A stretch of DNA of 64,000 nucleotides from Clostridiales bacterium (GTDB lineage Bacteria; Bacillota; Clostridia; Christensenellales; Aristaeellaceae). Numbering within the stretch: position 1 is the stretch's first letter; every line of letters begins with the position of its first letter. Location: the NCBI GenBank assembly GCA_004557125.1, contig SFET01000016.1, positions 1-64,000 of the forward strand. The letters are read 5' to 3'. Below the pieces are notes generated by a model, which searched no databases, was not told the DNA's origin, and was given only the letters and a program-made list of their open reading frames with translations. This document shows positions 30,801 to 38,130 of the stretch, piece after piece. Both the position numbers and the translations under genes were made by a program.

Positions 30801-31839
30801 GGACAGCGCCCTGCACCGGCAGGTTCAGAAGGCTGCGCAGCGCGGCCACCGGCCACAGAAGCAGCATGTATCCCGGGGGATAGTCGCAGAAGTAATCCGG
30901 GGCGTAGAAGTGCAGCACGCCGTTTTCAAAGATGCGCTCCGACCAGGCGGAGAAGCAGTTGATGTCGGTGTTGTAGCCGCGCACCGTCGCGCCCAGCACG
31001 ATCCGCACGACCAGCGCGATGGCAATGCCGATCCACAGCGCAATGCGGGCATGCCGTTCGCTTCCGCGATCCAGCGCCCGATCCCAGCCGTCGCGCGTCC
31101 ACAGCGTCCCGGCAGGATTGCCCGCCAGCCGGTGGCTGCGGCGCGCCAGCGCCAGGATCAGCACACCGTAGAGCGCGGTTAAAAGCAGATAGGCCTCGGT
31201 GTTGCGCTGGGGCATGCCCTCGTCCACCGCGGCCGCGGCGGAACTGCCGCCGGAGGAGCCGACCACCTCCAGGGAGAATACCTCCACGCCTTCGGGCGCA
31301 GCGTCCAGCTTCACGGCCTCCACGTTGTCAAAGGAGGCGCTGCCGGTGTTTTCGCTGCCGTAGCCGCCCACGCGCAGCATCAGCGTGACCTGCGTCTGAT
31401 CCTCGCCGGTTTTGCCGTACACGCAGAGCTCGCGCCACTCGCCGGCGGTGTCCAGCACCGATTCGGAGTACACGAAGGTGTTTTCAAAGGAAAGCGTCGC
31501 GCCGTAGCCCGCGTCGCCGCAGTTCTCTGCGCGCACCATGCAGCTGAAGCGGTAGTAGCTGTCCGGCTCCACGTCGATGGTCTGGGCAAAGCGCGCGTCG
31601 TTGGCGTCGGCGTTGACCACCACGGCGCAGCCGCCCTCGTAGCCGTCCTCCGAGAGGTACAGGCGGCTCACGCCGCTGTCGGTATACCACATTCCACGGG
31701 TCCAGCCCACCGGCAGGCCCGATGCGTCCGCTTCGGAGAAATCGCCGTTGACCACCAGGTTTTCGCCGGTGTCGGCCAGGGCAGCGCCCGCACTCAGCGC
31801 CAGCAGCGCGCAAAACAGCATTGCGAAGAATCGTTTCAT
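27811..31839 (-). CDS. Two-module membrane glycosyltransferase (GT-C + PMT/GT39 fusion) with extracellular carbohydrate-binding-like domains
   Basis: This 1342-aa protein has a signal peptide (MKRFFAMLFCALLALSAGAA) and a jelly-roll, CBM4/9-like domain (NLVVNGDFSEADASGLPVGW, about residues 25-185). A first multi-spanning GT-C glycosyltransferase module follows (about 205-680; NTDINCFSAWSERIFENGVL, FCDYPPGYMLLLWPVAALRS). A cytoplasmic charged linker comes next, then a discoidin-like domain (QSFRMIYYGGICNSTFTVEL, about 780-890). The last module is PMT/GT39-like (YFDEIYHARTAYEMTQGDMY, WTHPPLGKALMALGVEIF). The DE in FDEIYHAR and the HPPLGK loop are the catalytic-region motifs of protein O-mannosyltransferases. 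The likely role is lipid-linked sugar transfer to secreted proteins or polymers. ATG 31839 follows AAGGAGC at 11 nt. Confidence 0.85.
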   Translation of the reverse strand: MKRFFAMLFCALLALSAGAALADTGENLVVNGDFSEADASGLPVGWTRGMWYTDSGVSRLYLSEDGYEGGCAVVVNADANDARFAQTIDVEPDSYYRFSCMVRAENCGDAGYGATLSFENTFVYSESVLDTAGEWRELCVYGKTGEDQTQVTLMLRVGGYGSENTGSASFDNVEAVKLDAAPEGVEVFSLEVVGSSGGSSAAAAVDEGMPQRNTEAYLLLTALYGVLILALARRSHRLAGNPAGTLWTRDGWDRALDRGSERHARIALWIGIAIALVVRIVLGATVRGYNTDINCFSAWSERIFENGVLHFYAPDYFCDYPPGYMLLLWPVAALRSLLNLPVQGAVHLALLKLIPILCDLLGALLIWRVARRRKLHPNLCAALALLYAFNPAVLIDSAAWGQIDSVFTLLVALCALQAADEKHVTSLLAFAGAMLIKPQAMLFAPLGLFAIVVNLVRRPDKKRIRSFILGVIAALALLYGAAFVFCVGDAEGFLDALVRPVAWLIELYGSTMGSYAYLTLNALNLYTLLGFNWTATAAQPGWTVFAWILFGASYAYAGFLYLKSKRRRHLLLTGGLLIALIYTFGPMIHERYIFPALLLLTLAYALDRDKRLLASLTAMSCTTAMNELLVLQGGMGAGNYGHLQSSEQWLNALLSLINVINALYLCWVCLDICAFHRVQALSSPDADGRRRHVLVRRVDDASEAATSETGAQEAADVPAPPATKEKKDHRLHLRRIDCILMIAVTLVYSVVAFTNLGVTEAPQTSWISSQSGENIVFDLGQSQSFRMIYYGGICNSTFTVELSNDGETWTEPCCAEYDQGQIFRWIYYVPRDESGAVLYRQTEPSADGSAWVTYATTANAYPDQTARYVRITAESAGLTLSEFGFWGADDKLIEARIASRSGEYAEFATDPELLLDEQDCVARTPSYLNGTYFDEIYHARTAYEMTQGDMYIYEWTHPPLGKALMALGVEIFGMTPFGWRFMGTLVGVLMVPLMYLLAKQLTKNTKLSCIAMCLMALDSMHFTQTRIATIDSYAVFWIMLMYLFMFRYFQMDWKQVSLGHTLVPLGLCGVTMGVAIATKWIGAYAAVGLAVIFFWKLFAGLHQLRGESREQLRRALVTLLFCLAFFVAIPLLIYFLSYYPQLRNEGVACIWDMFSKERLERVVQLQESMLNYHAGLGGDTHYFRSPWYQWPVIWWPMWYYSGTAYMPEGMISSISCMGNPAVWWTGLIALIFILIGAAWKRRAPRTWLLVLIGFASQFLPWVLVPRSTFIYHYFASVPFIILCTVLVLDWVRKRSPKAFNWTSCVLLAAALVLFIAFYPLESGLPVARSYAQYLRWFKWYNF

Positions 31840-31950
31840 TTTGGAAAGAAGCTCCTTACATGCGGAATCATCCAACTGTATCATTTCCATGTGCCGGGGG
31901 GAAATTCCTTTGCATTCTGCGGCAAAAAACGCACATTTCCGGAAACGGAC

Positions 31951-31983
31951 AGAAAAGAGGGCTGCGAATCTCCTTCGCAGCCC
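31951..31983 (-). terminator. Intrinsic terminator after the aminotransferase gene
   Basis: On the minus strand GGGCTGCGAA-GGAGA-TTCGCAGCCC is followed by TCTTTTCTG, eleven nt after the stop codon at 31994. Confidence 0.85.
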
Positions 31984-31993
31984 GGTGTCATGC

Positions 31994-33172
31994 TCAAAGG
32001 ATGTCGAGGAACGCCTTGATGCGGTCGATGGCCTTCTGGATGTTTTCGTTGGACGAGGCCGCGCTGCAGCGGATGTGGCCCTCGCCCAGCGCGCCGAAGG
32101 CGGTGCCGGGCACAGCGGCGACCTTGTGGCCGTAGAGCAGCTTTTCGCAGAACTCCTCCGCGCCCATGCCGGTGGATTTCACCGAGGGGAACACGTAGAA
32201 CGCGCCCAGCGGCTCGTGGCAGGACAGGCCCGCCTCCCGGAAGCCGCTCACCAGCATGCGGCGGCGGCGGTCGTAGGCGGCCACCATGCGCTTAACATCG
32301 GCGAAGTCGGTGTCGAAGCCCACGCGCAGGGCCTCCACGCCGGCGTACTGGCTGGCGATGGGTGCGCAGAGCATGGTGTACTGGTGGATGCGGCAGAGCA
32401 CCTTCATCAATTCCTTCGGCCCTGCGGCATAGCCCAGCCTCCAGCCAGTCATGGCGAAGGCCTTGGAGAAGCCGTTTAAGGTGATGGTGCGCTCCCACAT
32501 GCCGGGGATGGCGGCGAAGGAGATGTGCTTCTCCTCGCCGTAGGTCAGCTCGGCGTAGATCTCGTCGTGGATGACCACGATGTTCGTGTCCTTCAGCACC
32601 TGCGCGATGGCCTCGTAGTCCGCGCGTGTCATGATACCGCCGGTGGGGTTGTTGGGGTAGGGCAGGATCAGCGCCTTGGTTTTCGGCGTGATGGCGGCCC
32701 GCAGCGCCTCGGGGGTCAGCTTGAAGGCGTGCTCCATGTCGGTGGGCACAGGCACGCATTTTCCGCCCGCAAAGGTGATGCAGGGCATGTAGGAGACATA
32801 GCTGGGATCGGGCACCAGCACCTCGTCGCCCGGCTCCACCAGCGCGCGGATGGCCAGGTCGATGCCCTCGCTGGCGCCCACGGTGACCAGAATTTCGTTC
32901 TCCGGGTTGTACTCCGGGCCGAAGCGCTCCGCCTGATAGCGGGCGATCCACTGCCGCAGCTCCAAGAGGCCCCAGTTGCTGGTGTAATGGGTGTGGCCCG
33001 AGCGCAGGGAATAGATGGCCGCGTCGGTGTAGTTCCAGGGCGTGCGGAAGTCCGGCTCGCCCACGCCCAGGGACACCACGTCGTCCATCACATTGACGAT
33101 GTCGAAAAATTTACGGATGCCCGACGGCGGCACATCGGCCACCCGGCGGCAAAGTACCTGATCGTAATTCAC
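31994..33172 (-). CDS. Class I/II pyridoxal-phosphate aminotransferase
   Basis: A 392-aa fold-type I aminotransferase of the aspartate/aromatic aminotransferase group. Motifs are SLGVGEPDFRTPW at the N-terminus, TVGASEGIDLAIRALVEPGD, the PLP-phosphate region LPYPNNPTGG, the Asp in VIHDEIYAELTY, and the Schiff-base lysine in NGFSKAFAMTGWRLGY. It overlaps the upstream Lrp-type gene by 4 nt (ATGA), so the two are one operon and the regulator probably controls it according to amino-acid supply. The exact substrate is not determinable; patA/aspC/araT-like enzymes are all possible. Confidence 0.9.
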   Translation of the reverse strand: MNYDQVLCRRVADVPPSGIRKFFDIVNVMDDVVSLGVGEPDFRTPWNYTDAAIYSLRSGHTHYTSNWGLLELRQWIARYQAERFGPEYNPENEILVTVGASEGIDLAIRALVEPGDEVLVPDPSYVSYMPCITFAGGKCVPVPTDMEHAFKLTPEALRAAITPKTKALILPYPNNPTGGIMTRADYEAIAQVLKDTNIVVIHDEIYAELTYGEEKHISFAAIPGMWERTITLNGFSKAFAMTGWRLGYAAGPKELMKVLCRIHQYTMLCAPIASQYAGVEALRVGFDTDFADVKRMVAAYDRRRRMLVSGFREAGLSCHEPLGAFYVFPSVKSTGMGAEEFCEKLLYGHKVAAVPGTAFGALGEGHIRCSAASSNENIQKAIDRIKAFLDIL

Positions 33173-33660
33173 GGCGTCACCTTCAATCGCAGGTCCTCGG
33201 TGGTTTCATCCATCAGTACGCCCTGATCCTTGTACTTCTTCAGCACAAAGTGGGTGGCGGTGGAGATCACATGCTCGATGGTGGACAGCTTCTCCGCCAC
33301 GAACAGCGCCAGCTGGCGCATGGTGCGGGCCTTCATGTTGACCAGCAGGTCGTAGCCGCCGGACATCAGGTACACGCTGGAGACCTCCTCGAAGCGGTAG
33401 ATCTGCTCGGCGATGGCCTCGAAGCCCTCGCCGCGCTGGGGCGTGACGCGCACCTCGATCATGGCCTCCACCTGATCCACGTCCACGCGCTCCCAGTTCA
33501 CCAGCGCCGGATACTTCAGAATGATGCGCTGGCGCTCCAGGCGGGCGATGGTGTCCGCAATCGTGGCCTCAGATTCGCCCAGCATCACCGCGATCTGGGA
33601 GATGGGCGTGCGCGCGTCCTCGGTCAGAATGTTCAGAATGCTCATTTCCGTCTTTTCCAT
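33169..33660 (-). CDS. Lrp/AsnC family transcriptional regulator
   Basis: A 163-aa protein with an N-terminal winged HTH (MSILNILTEDARTPISQIAV, MLGESEATIADTIARLERQR) and a C-terminal RAM/ACT-like ligand domain (VEAMIEVRVTPQRGEGFEAI, VSSVYLMSGGYDLLVNMKAR). Such regulators sense amino acids and often control the neighbouring metabolic gene. Here the gene is directly upstream of, and overlaps, the aminotransferase. The ATG follows AACGGAGGGATTCATCTC. Confidence 0.9.
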   Translation of the reverse strand: MEKTEMSILNILTEDARTPISQIAVMLGESEATIADTIARLERQRIILKYPALVNWERVDVDQVEAMIEVRVTPQRGEGFEAIAEQIYRFEEVSSVYLMSGGYDLLVNMKARTMRQLALFVAEKLSTIEHVISTATHFVLKKYKDQGVLMDETTEDLRLKVTP

Positions 33661-33707
33661 GAGATGAATCCCTCCGTTTCCCTATATAATGGTAGATTTT
33701 CGGGCGA

Positions 33708-34064
33708 TCAGAACAGGTCGGTGGCGTCGAACGCGCCCTCGATGTGCTGAATTTCGCCCGGAAGTATCTCGATCACGTCGAAGCGAATCCTCGCTTCAGA
33801 CAGGCCGTTTTCCTGTATGTAGAGCGCCGCCGCGTGGGCGATGCGCATTTGTTTCTCCCGGTTCACGGCCTCGGCGGGCCGTCCGTAACCCAGGCCCGAT
33901 CGCCGCTTGACCTCCACGAAGGCCACGGTGCCCTTCCTGCGGGCGATCACGTCGATCTCGCCCCGGCCCCGGCGCACGTTGCGGTCGAGAATTGTCCAGC
34001 CGCGCTGCATGAGGTACGCGCAGGCCGCGTCCTCCCCGGCATTTCCGTAGGCCCGGCGGTTCAT
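33708..34064 (-). CDS. yraN: YraN family putative endonuclease (UPF0102)
   Basis: A 118-aa protein of the YraN family, Holliday-junction-resolvase-like fold: RRAYGNAGEDAACAYLMQRG, WTILDRNVRRGRGEIDVIAR and the catalytic FVEVKRRSGLGYGRPAEAV. The conserved E(x)D and E-V-K residues are all present. The function in the cell is not established; proposed roles are in DNA repair or uptake. It starts inside an ATGA overlap with the rnhB stop (34061-34064), in the rnhB-yraN-comM order typical of Clostridia. Confidence 0.93.
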   Translation of the reverse strand: MNRRAYGNAGEDAACAYLMQRGWTILDRNVRRGRGEIDVIARRKGTVAFVEVKRRSGLGYGRPAEAVNREKQMRIAHAAALYIQENGLSEARIRFDVIEILPGEIQHIEGAFDATDLF

Positions 34065-34708
34065 GCTTTCTCCCCCAGGATCCCGGCGATGAAGCTCCTG
34101 CGGTGCTCCGGGCAGGGACCGTACTTCTTCAGCGCCGCGATGTGCTCCGCCGTGCCGTAGCCCTTGTTCCGGGCGAAGCCGTACATGGGGTACTTTTCGT
34201 CCAGCTCGATCATGTAGCGGTCGCGGGTCACCTTGGCGATGATGCTGGCCGCGCCAATCATGTAGCTCAGCGCGTCGCCGTGGATCAGCGGGCGAATTTC
34301 GCCGGGGAGATGCAGACCCGTCACCGCGTCGATGAGGAACACGCCGTCGAAGTCCGCGCCGCAGCTCTCCATGGCGCGCTTCGTGGCGTTCAGGATGTTG
34401 ATCTCGTCGATCACCTCCGGGCCGATGAAGCAGGTGCGGCAGTAGTCGGCGGCCTCCTGAAGCGGCCCGAACAGCGACTCGCGCTTCTTCTCGCTCAGCT
34501 TCTTGGAGTCGTCCACGCCCGGCACCAGCCGATCCCGGGGGATGGAGATGCAGGCGGTGACCACCGGCCCCGCCAGCGGGCCGCGGCCCACCTCGTCGAT
34601 GCCCGCGATGCGCTTTCCCGCGTCCCACAGCTCCGTTTCGATCTGCGTCAGGCGCAGCAGCTTCTCCTGCGGGGTCTCCCGTTTGCGCCTGGGTTTTTCG
34701 GTCTGCAT
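34061..34708 (-). CDS. rnhB: Ribonuclease HII
   Basis: A 215-aa enzyme that cuts RNA embedded in DNA. The active-site segments are all visible: AGIDEVGRGPLAGPVVTACI (Asp-Glu pair), GVDDSKKLSEKKRESLF, LIDAVTGL and the later Asp in ASIIAKVTRDRYM. Length is normal. It lies between rbgA and yraN in a minus-strand housekeeping operon. The ATG follows GGAGGGAACAAAA. Confidence 0.95.
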   Translation of the reverse strand: MQTEKPRRKRETPQEKLLRLTQIETELWDAGKRIAGIDEVGRGPLAGPVVTACISIPRDRLVPGVDDSKKLSEKKRESLFGPLQEAADYCRTCFIGPEVIDEINILNATKRAMESCGADFDGVFLIDAVTGLHLPGEIRPLIHGDALSYMIGAASIIAKVTRDRYMIELDEKYPMYGFARNKGYGTAEHIAALKKYGPCPEHRRSFIAGILGEKA

Positions 34709-34727
34709 TTTTGTTCCCTCCCTGCAC

Positions 34728-35585
34728 TCAGGCCCTGTCCGGTGCGCGCTCGATGCTGATCTTTCCGGCCTTGCCCGCGCGGAACTCGTCCAGCACCAGC
34801 GCGGCAGCGCGATCCACGTCGGGCCGTCCGCCGGAGATCAGCCAGCCGCGGCCCTTGCACGCGGCCTCCAGCGCCAGCTGGGGATCGTCGTAAATCTCGC
34901 CCTCGGGCAGCTTGAAGCGCGCGGCCACGGCGGCGGGGTTGATGCTTTGCAGATGCATCAGGAGCTGACCGGCCAGCTCCTCGGTGTTCATGATCTGGTC
35001 GCGGATGGAGCCCAGGTAGGCCAGCAGCCGCGCGCTGTCCTGATCGTCCATGCGCGGCGGCAGCATGCCGGGGGTGTCCAGCAGCTCCAGATACGGCCCG
35101 ATCTTCACCCACTGGTTGGAGCGGGTCACGCCGGGGCGGTCGCTGGCCTTGGCGATGCCGGAGCCGTGGATGCGGTTGATGAAGGTGGACTTGCCCACGT
35201 TGGGGATGCCGATGATCATCAGGCGCACGGTCTTTTTCACGCCGCGGGCGGCGGCGCGCTCCACGGCGGGGCGGGTGGCCTCCTGGATGCGGGCGAGGAT
35301 CTCCTTGGTCTTGCCGCCGTTGGAGTTGAAGCGCATGGCGGAGAGATCCTGCGCGCGGAAGTACTCCACCCAGCGGGCGGTCTCCCGATCGTCGGCCAGG
35401 TCGGCCTTGTTGAGAATCAGAATGCGGGCCTTGCCGCGGGTGAGCTTCTCCAGATCCGGATTGCGGGTGGCCAGCGGCGCGCGGGCGTCGCAGAGCTCGA
35501 TGACAGCGTCCACGGCGCGCAGCTGATCCTGCAGCAGGCGGCGGGACTTGGCCATGTGGCCGGGATACCAGTTGATTTGCGGCAT
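34728..35585 (-). CDS. rbgA: Ribosome biogenesis GTPase RbgA (YlqF)
   Basis: A 285-aa circularly permuted GTPase needed for late 50S assembly. The G motifs appear in permuted order: G4 as LILNKADLAD (about residue 55), G1 as IIGIPNVGKSTFINRIHG (about 125), and G3 as LLDTPGMLPPRM (about 170). The opening INWYPGHMAKSRRLLQDQL is the family hallmark. It sits in the rplS-rbgA-rnhB order of Firmicutes. The start is ATG 35585, after AATCGATCAGGAGTTATGCACC. Confidence 0.95.
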   Translation of the reverse strand: MPQINWYPGHMAKSRRLLQDQLRAVDAVIELCDARAPLATRNPDLEKLTRGKARILILNKADLADDRETARWVEYFRAQDLSAMRFNSNGGKTKEILARIQEATRPAVERAAARGVKKTVRLMIIGIPNVGKSTFINRIHGSGIAKASDRPGVTRSNQWVKIGPYLELLDTPGMLPPRMDDQDSARLLAYLGSIRDQIMNTEELAGQLLMHLQSINPAAVAARFKLPEGEIYDDPQLALEAACKGRGWLISGGRPDVDRAAALVLDEFRAGKAGKISIERAPDRA

Positions 35586-35672
35586 GGTGCATAACTCCTG
35601 ATCGATTCAATATTGGCTGTTTTTGGGGACAATCCTGCCGCGCAGCGAAAATTTTGCGGAATCTGCGCGGAT

Positions 35673-35707
35673 TTATAAAAAATGAGAACCACGCAATCGC
35701 GGTTCTC
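35673..35707 (-). terminator. Intrinsic terminator after rplS
   Basis: On the minus strand GAGAACCGCG-ATT-GCGTGGTTCTC is followed by ATTTTTTAT. It lies 15 nt downstream of the rplS stop, so L19 expression is partly separated from rbgA. Confidence 0.85.
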
Positions 35708-35722
35708 AATTCCGGTTGGAAA

Positions 35723-36067
35723 TTAAGTTCTTTCCTTAACCTTGGCTGCCTTGCCGCTGAGCTTACGCAGATAGTAGAGCTTCGCGCGACGGACCTTACC
35801 ACGGCGGACAACGGTGATGCTGTCGACGCGGGGGCTGTGCAGCGGGAACGTGCGCTCGACGCCAACGCCATAGGACGTGCGGCGAACGGTGAACGTTTCG
35901 CGAACGGAACCGTTGCGGCGGGCGATGACCACGCCTTCGAAGGCCTGCAGACGCTCGCGGGAGCCTTCAACAACCTTCACCTGAACGCGGACGGTGTCGC
36001 CGACTGCGAACTGGGGGATGTTGGTCTTGAGCTGGGCGCTCTCGATGGAACGGATGATCTCATTCAT
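35723..36067 (-). CDS. rplS: Ribosomal protein L19
   Basis: A 114-aa protein with the full L19 sequence pattern: FAVGDTVRVQVKVVEGSRER, LQAFEGVVIARRNGSVRETF, TVRRTSYGVGVERTFPLHSP and RRGKVRRAKLYYLRKLSGKA. It is a 50S component near the 30S interface. It has its own consensus-type promoter (36142-36170) and terminator inside the rimM-trmD-rplS-rbgA order. The ~70-nt leader between promoter and start contains hairpins that could be an L19 autoregulatory leader, but I could not confirm that. Confidence 0.98.
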   Translation of the reverse strand: MNEIIRSIESAQLKTNIPQFAVGDTVRVQVKVVEGSRERLQAFEGVVIARRNGSVRETFTVRRTSYGVGVERTFPLHSPRVDSITVVRRGKVRRAKLYYLRKLSGKAAKVKERT

Positions 36068-36141
36068 TGGGGATTTCCTCCTTCCTCACAAGGACGTTCA
36101 TAACCCTGCTGGGCAGAGGACCGTCCGATATCACAACGATT

Positions 36142-36170
36142 ATTATAACAGAAACCCACCCGTCCGGCAA
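36142..36170 (-). promoter_or_regulatory. Promoter of rplS
   Basis: The minus strand reads TTGCCG (36170-36165) - 17 nt - TATAAT (36147-36142), placing the start site about 65-70 nt before the rplS ATG. Confidence 0.8.
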
Positions 36171-36291
36171 GCATAATTTCTGTTAAAAAGCGCCGGAAAA
36201 TGGGCTTTTGCGGGCATTTTTGGCGGGCGGGAGGGGATTTCCCCGCGGATGGGGAGATTCTGTCGGGCGGTTCACGCCCGGAACATTCCGT

Positions 36292-37413
36292 TCATGCTTT
36301 GGCCCGGACAAAGTAGATTTCGCCCTTATTGGAGGTCGCCGCCGTCCAGGAGAGATCTCTTGCCGTCAGCACGGCGCAGCCCGGAAGCTTCCCGATGGCC
36401 TCGCAGTTCTCCATCTCGAAGCCCAGGCCCTCGCGGTTGAGGTAGAGGGTGGCCGGGCCGGAGAGGCCGTCCGGAAGGGCATTCACAGCTTCGCAGGGCG
36501 CGTAGCCCATGGAGAACGCCTGGTAGAGGTAGCCCACGTGCCGCCGCCCGGAGAAGCACATCTTCTTCGCGGCCTTGCGCTTTTCCTCGGGCACGAAGGC
36601 GGCAAACCAGGCCTTCGGATGGCCCTGCTCCGCAAACATCTCCATGCGCCGTGCGCGCACGCCGCCCGCCTCCAGCTCCGCCAGAAATTTTTCGGCAAGC
36701 TCCAGCTTGTGAAGCGTCTCACGATCGTCGTCGCTGAGGGGCGCGCTCTCAAGCAGCTCGGGCCGCCGCGCGCGGGTGATTGCAAGAGATTCGCGCCGCC
36801 GCCAGGCCTCGATGTCCGCGTGCACGCCGTTCAGCAGCACCTCCGGCACCTTCATCCCCCGGAACTCCGCCGGGCGGGTGTACTGGGGGTACTCCAGCAG
36901 GCCCATGGAGAAGCTCTCGTCCTGGCTGGACTCCTCGCAGCCCAGCACGCCGGGGATCAGCCGCGCCACCGCGTCCACCGTCACCAGCGCGCCCAGCTCG
37001 CCGCCGGTGAGCACGTAGTCGCCGATGGACAGCTCCTCGTCGATGCACAGATCCAGCGCCCGCTGGTCCACGCCCTCGTAGTGGCCGCAGAGGAAGAGCA
37101 GGGAATCGCACTGGGCGTATTCTTCCACGATTTTCTGGTTCAGCGTGCGGCCCCGGGGCGACATGTAGATGCGGCGCATGCCTGTTTCCTGATTCGCCTC
37201 GATGGCGTCCACCACCGGCTGGGGCAGCATCACCATGCCCGCACCGCCGCCGAAGGGGTAGTCGTCGGTGTTTTTGTGCTTGTTTTGGGCGTAGTCGCGG
37301 ATGTTGATCAGCTCCACGTCCAGATGGCCCGCACGGATCGCCCGGCCCAGAATGCTGCCCTCCAGCATCGGACGGAGCATCTCCGGGAACAGGGTCAGAA
37401 TCTTAATCTTCAT
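36292..37413 (-). CDS. trmD: tRNA (guanine-N1-)-methyltransferase TrmD with extra C-terminal domain
   Basis: This enzyme makes m1G37 in tRNA. Residues 1-225 are a complete TrmD: KILTLFPEMLRPMLEGSILG, YPFGGGAGMVM, the SPOUT knot motifs LFLCGHYEGVDQRAL and IGDYVLTGGELGALVTVDAV, and IPGVLGCEESSQDESFS. Residues ~228-373 form an extension absent from typical TrmD proteins of about 240-250 aa: a charged helical stretch (LHKLELAEKFLAELEAGGVR), then a compact region ending GEIYFVRAKA. No frameshift separates the parts. It overlaps rimM by 11 nt. The extension could be a separate RNA-binding or unknown domain. Confidence 0.93.
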   Translation of the reverse strand: MKIKILTLFPEMLRPMLEGSILGRAIRAGHLDVELINIRDYAQNKHKNTDDYPFGGGAGMVMLPQPVVDAIEANQETGMRRIYMSPRGRTLNQKIVEEYAQCDSLLFLCGHYEGVDQRALDLCIDEELSIGDYVLTGGELGALVTVDAVARLIPGVLGCEESSQDESFSMGLLEYPQYTRPAEFRGMKVPEVLLNGVHADIEAWRRRESLAITRARRPELLESAPLSDDDRETLHKLELAEKFLAELEAGGVRARRMEMFAEQGHPKAWFAAFVPEEKRKAAKKMCFSGRRHVGYLYQAFSMGYAPCEAVNALPDGLSGPATLYLNREGLGFEMENCEAIGKLPGCAVLTARDLSWTAATSNKGEIYFVRAKA

Positions 37414-37930
37414 CGTCGTACACCGCCACCTCGGCCATGCGCGCGCTGTCCAGCAGCATCACGCCCGCTTCGAGGTCGACCTTCACCACCACGCTGCGCA
37501 GCGCCGGAACCAGCACCTCGCCCCGCTTTCCCTTGAACACGTACACGTCGTTGCCGCCGGGCTGCATCACGTCGATCAGCTTGCCGATCTCGCCGCCGTC
37601 CGTCAGCACGCCCTTCAGGCCGATCAGGTCGCAGATGAAGGCCGAGTCCTCGTCCAGCTCCACCGCATGCGCGCGGTCGATGTACAGTAGCGTTCCGCGC
37701 ATCTCCTCCGCGTCGTTGCGGGTATTCACGCCCTCCATGCGGAAGAACACCGCGTCCGCACCTGCGCGGCGCACCGAGATGTTCACCCGGCGATACTTCC
37801 CGTCCTCCTCCACGAAGGCGTAGCGCATGCCCTCGAAGCGCGCGGGGTCGCAGGTGATGGGCCGCAGCTTCAATTCGCCCTGCACGCCCTGGGGCTTGGT
37901 GATTTCACCGATCAAGAGATAGTCCTGCAT
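37403..37930 (-). CDS. rimM: 16S rRNA processing/maturation factor RimM
   Basis: A 175-aa 30S assembly factor: DYLLIGEITKPQGVQGELKL at the start, RFEGMRYAFVEEDG, GVNTRNDAEEMRGTLLYIDR, and the PRC-barrel half (CDLIGLKGVLTDGGEIGKLI, VPALRSVVVKVDLEAGVM). The ATG at 37930 follows TTCGGAGGACGACG; the frame is open upstream but non-coding. It is the promoter-proximal gene of the rimM-trmD unit. Confidence 0.95.
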   Translation of the reverse strand: MQDYLLIGEITKPQGVQGELKLRPITCDPARFEGMRYAFVEEDGKYRRVNISVRRAGADAVFFRMEGVNTRNDAEEMRGTLLYIDRAHAVELDEDSAFICDLIGLKGVLTDGGEIGKLIDVMQPGGNDVYVFKGKRGEVLVPALRSVVVKVDLEAGVMLLDSARMAEVAVYDDED

Positions 37931-37963
37931 CGTCGTCCTCCGAATCGTTTTCATGATGAGGCT

Positions 37964-37993
37964 ATTATACCGCCAAGGCCCGCGTGCGCACAA
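37964..37993 (-). promoter_or_regulatory. Promoter of rimM-trmD
   Basis: The minus strand reads TTGTGC (37993-37988) - 18 nt - TATAAT (37969-37964), about 34 bp upstream of the rimM start. Confidence 0.65.
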
Positions 37994-38046
37994 GCATGGA
38001 CGTGAAAAAAGCGTCCGGAAAATATTTCGATTAACGGAAAATCCTA

Positions 38047-38075
38047 TTGACAAGCATGGAATCCATCGGTATAAT
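38047..38075 (+). promoter_or_regulatory. Consensus promoter of the TrpX-type ABC transporter operon
   Basis: TTGACA (38047-38052) - 17 nt - TATAAT (38070-38075), a perfect sigma-A consensus 55 bp upstream of the binding-protein gene. Confidence 0.92.
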
Positions 38076-38130
38076 AAGTCCGAACTTATGACTGCCACAA
38101 GGTAGCCATGAATATGAAGGAGAAATGCAT

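Noticed and set aside
27667..31182. Long plus-strand frames (737 and 422 codons) across the glycosyltransferase gene
   Set aside because: Both are antisense to the membrane enzyme and are dominated by His/Gln/Arg/Gly, as expected for shadows of hydrophobic coding sequence.
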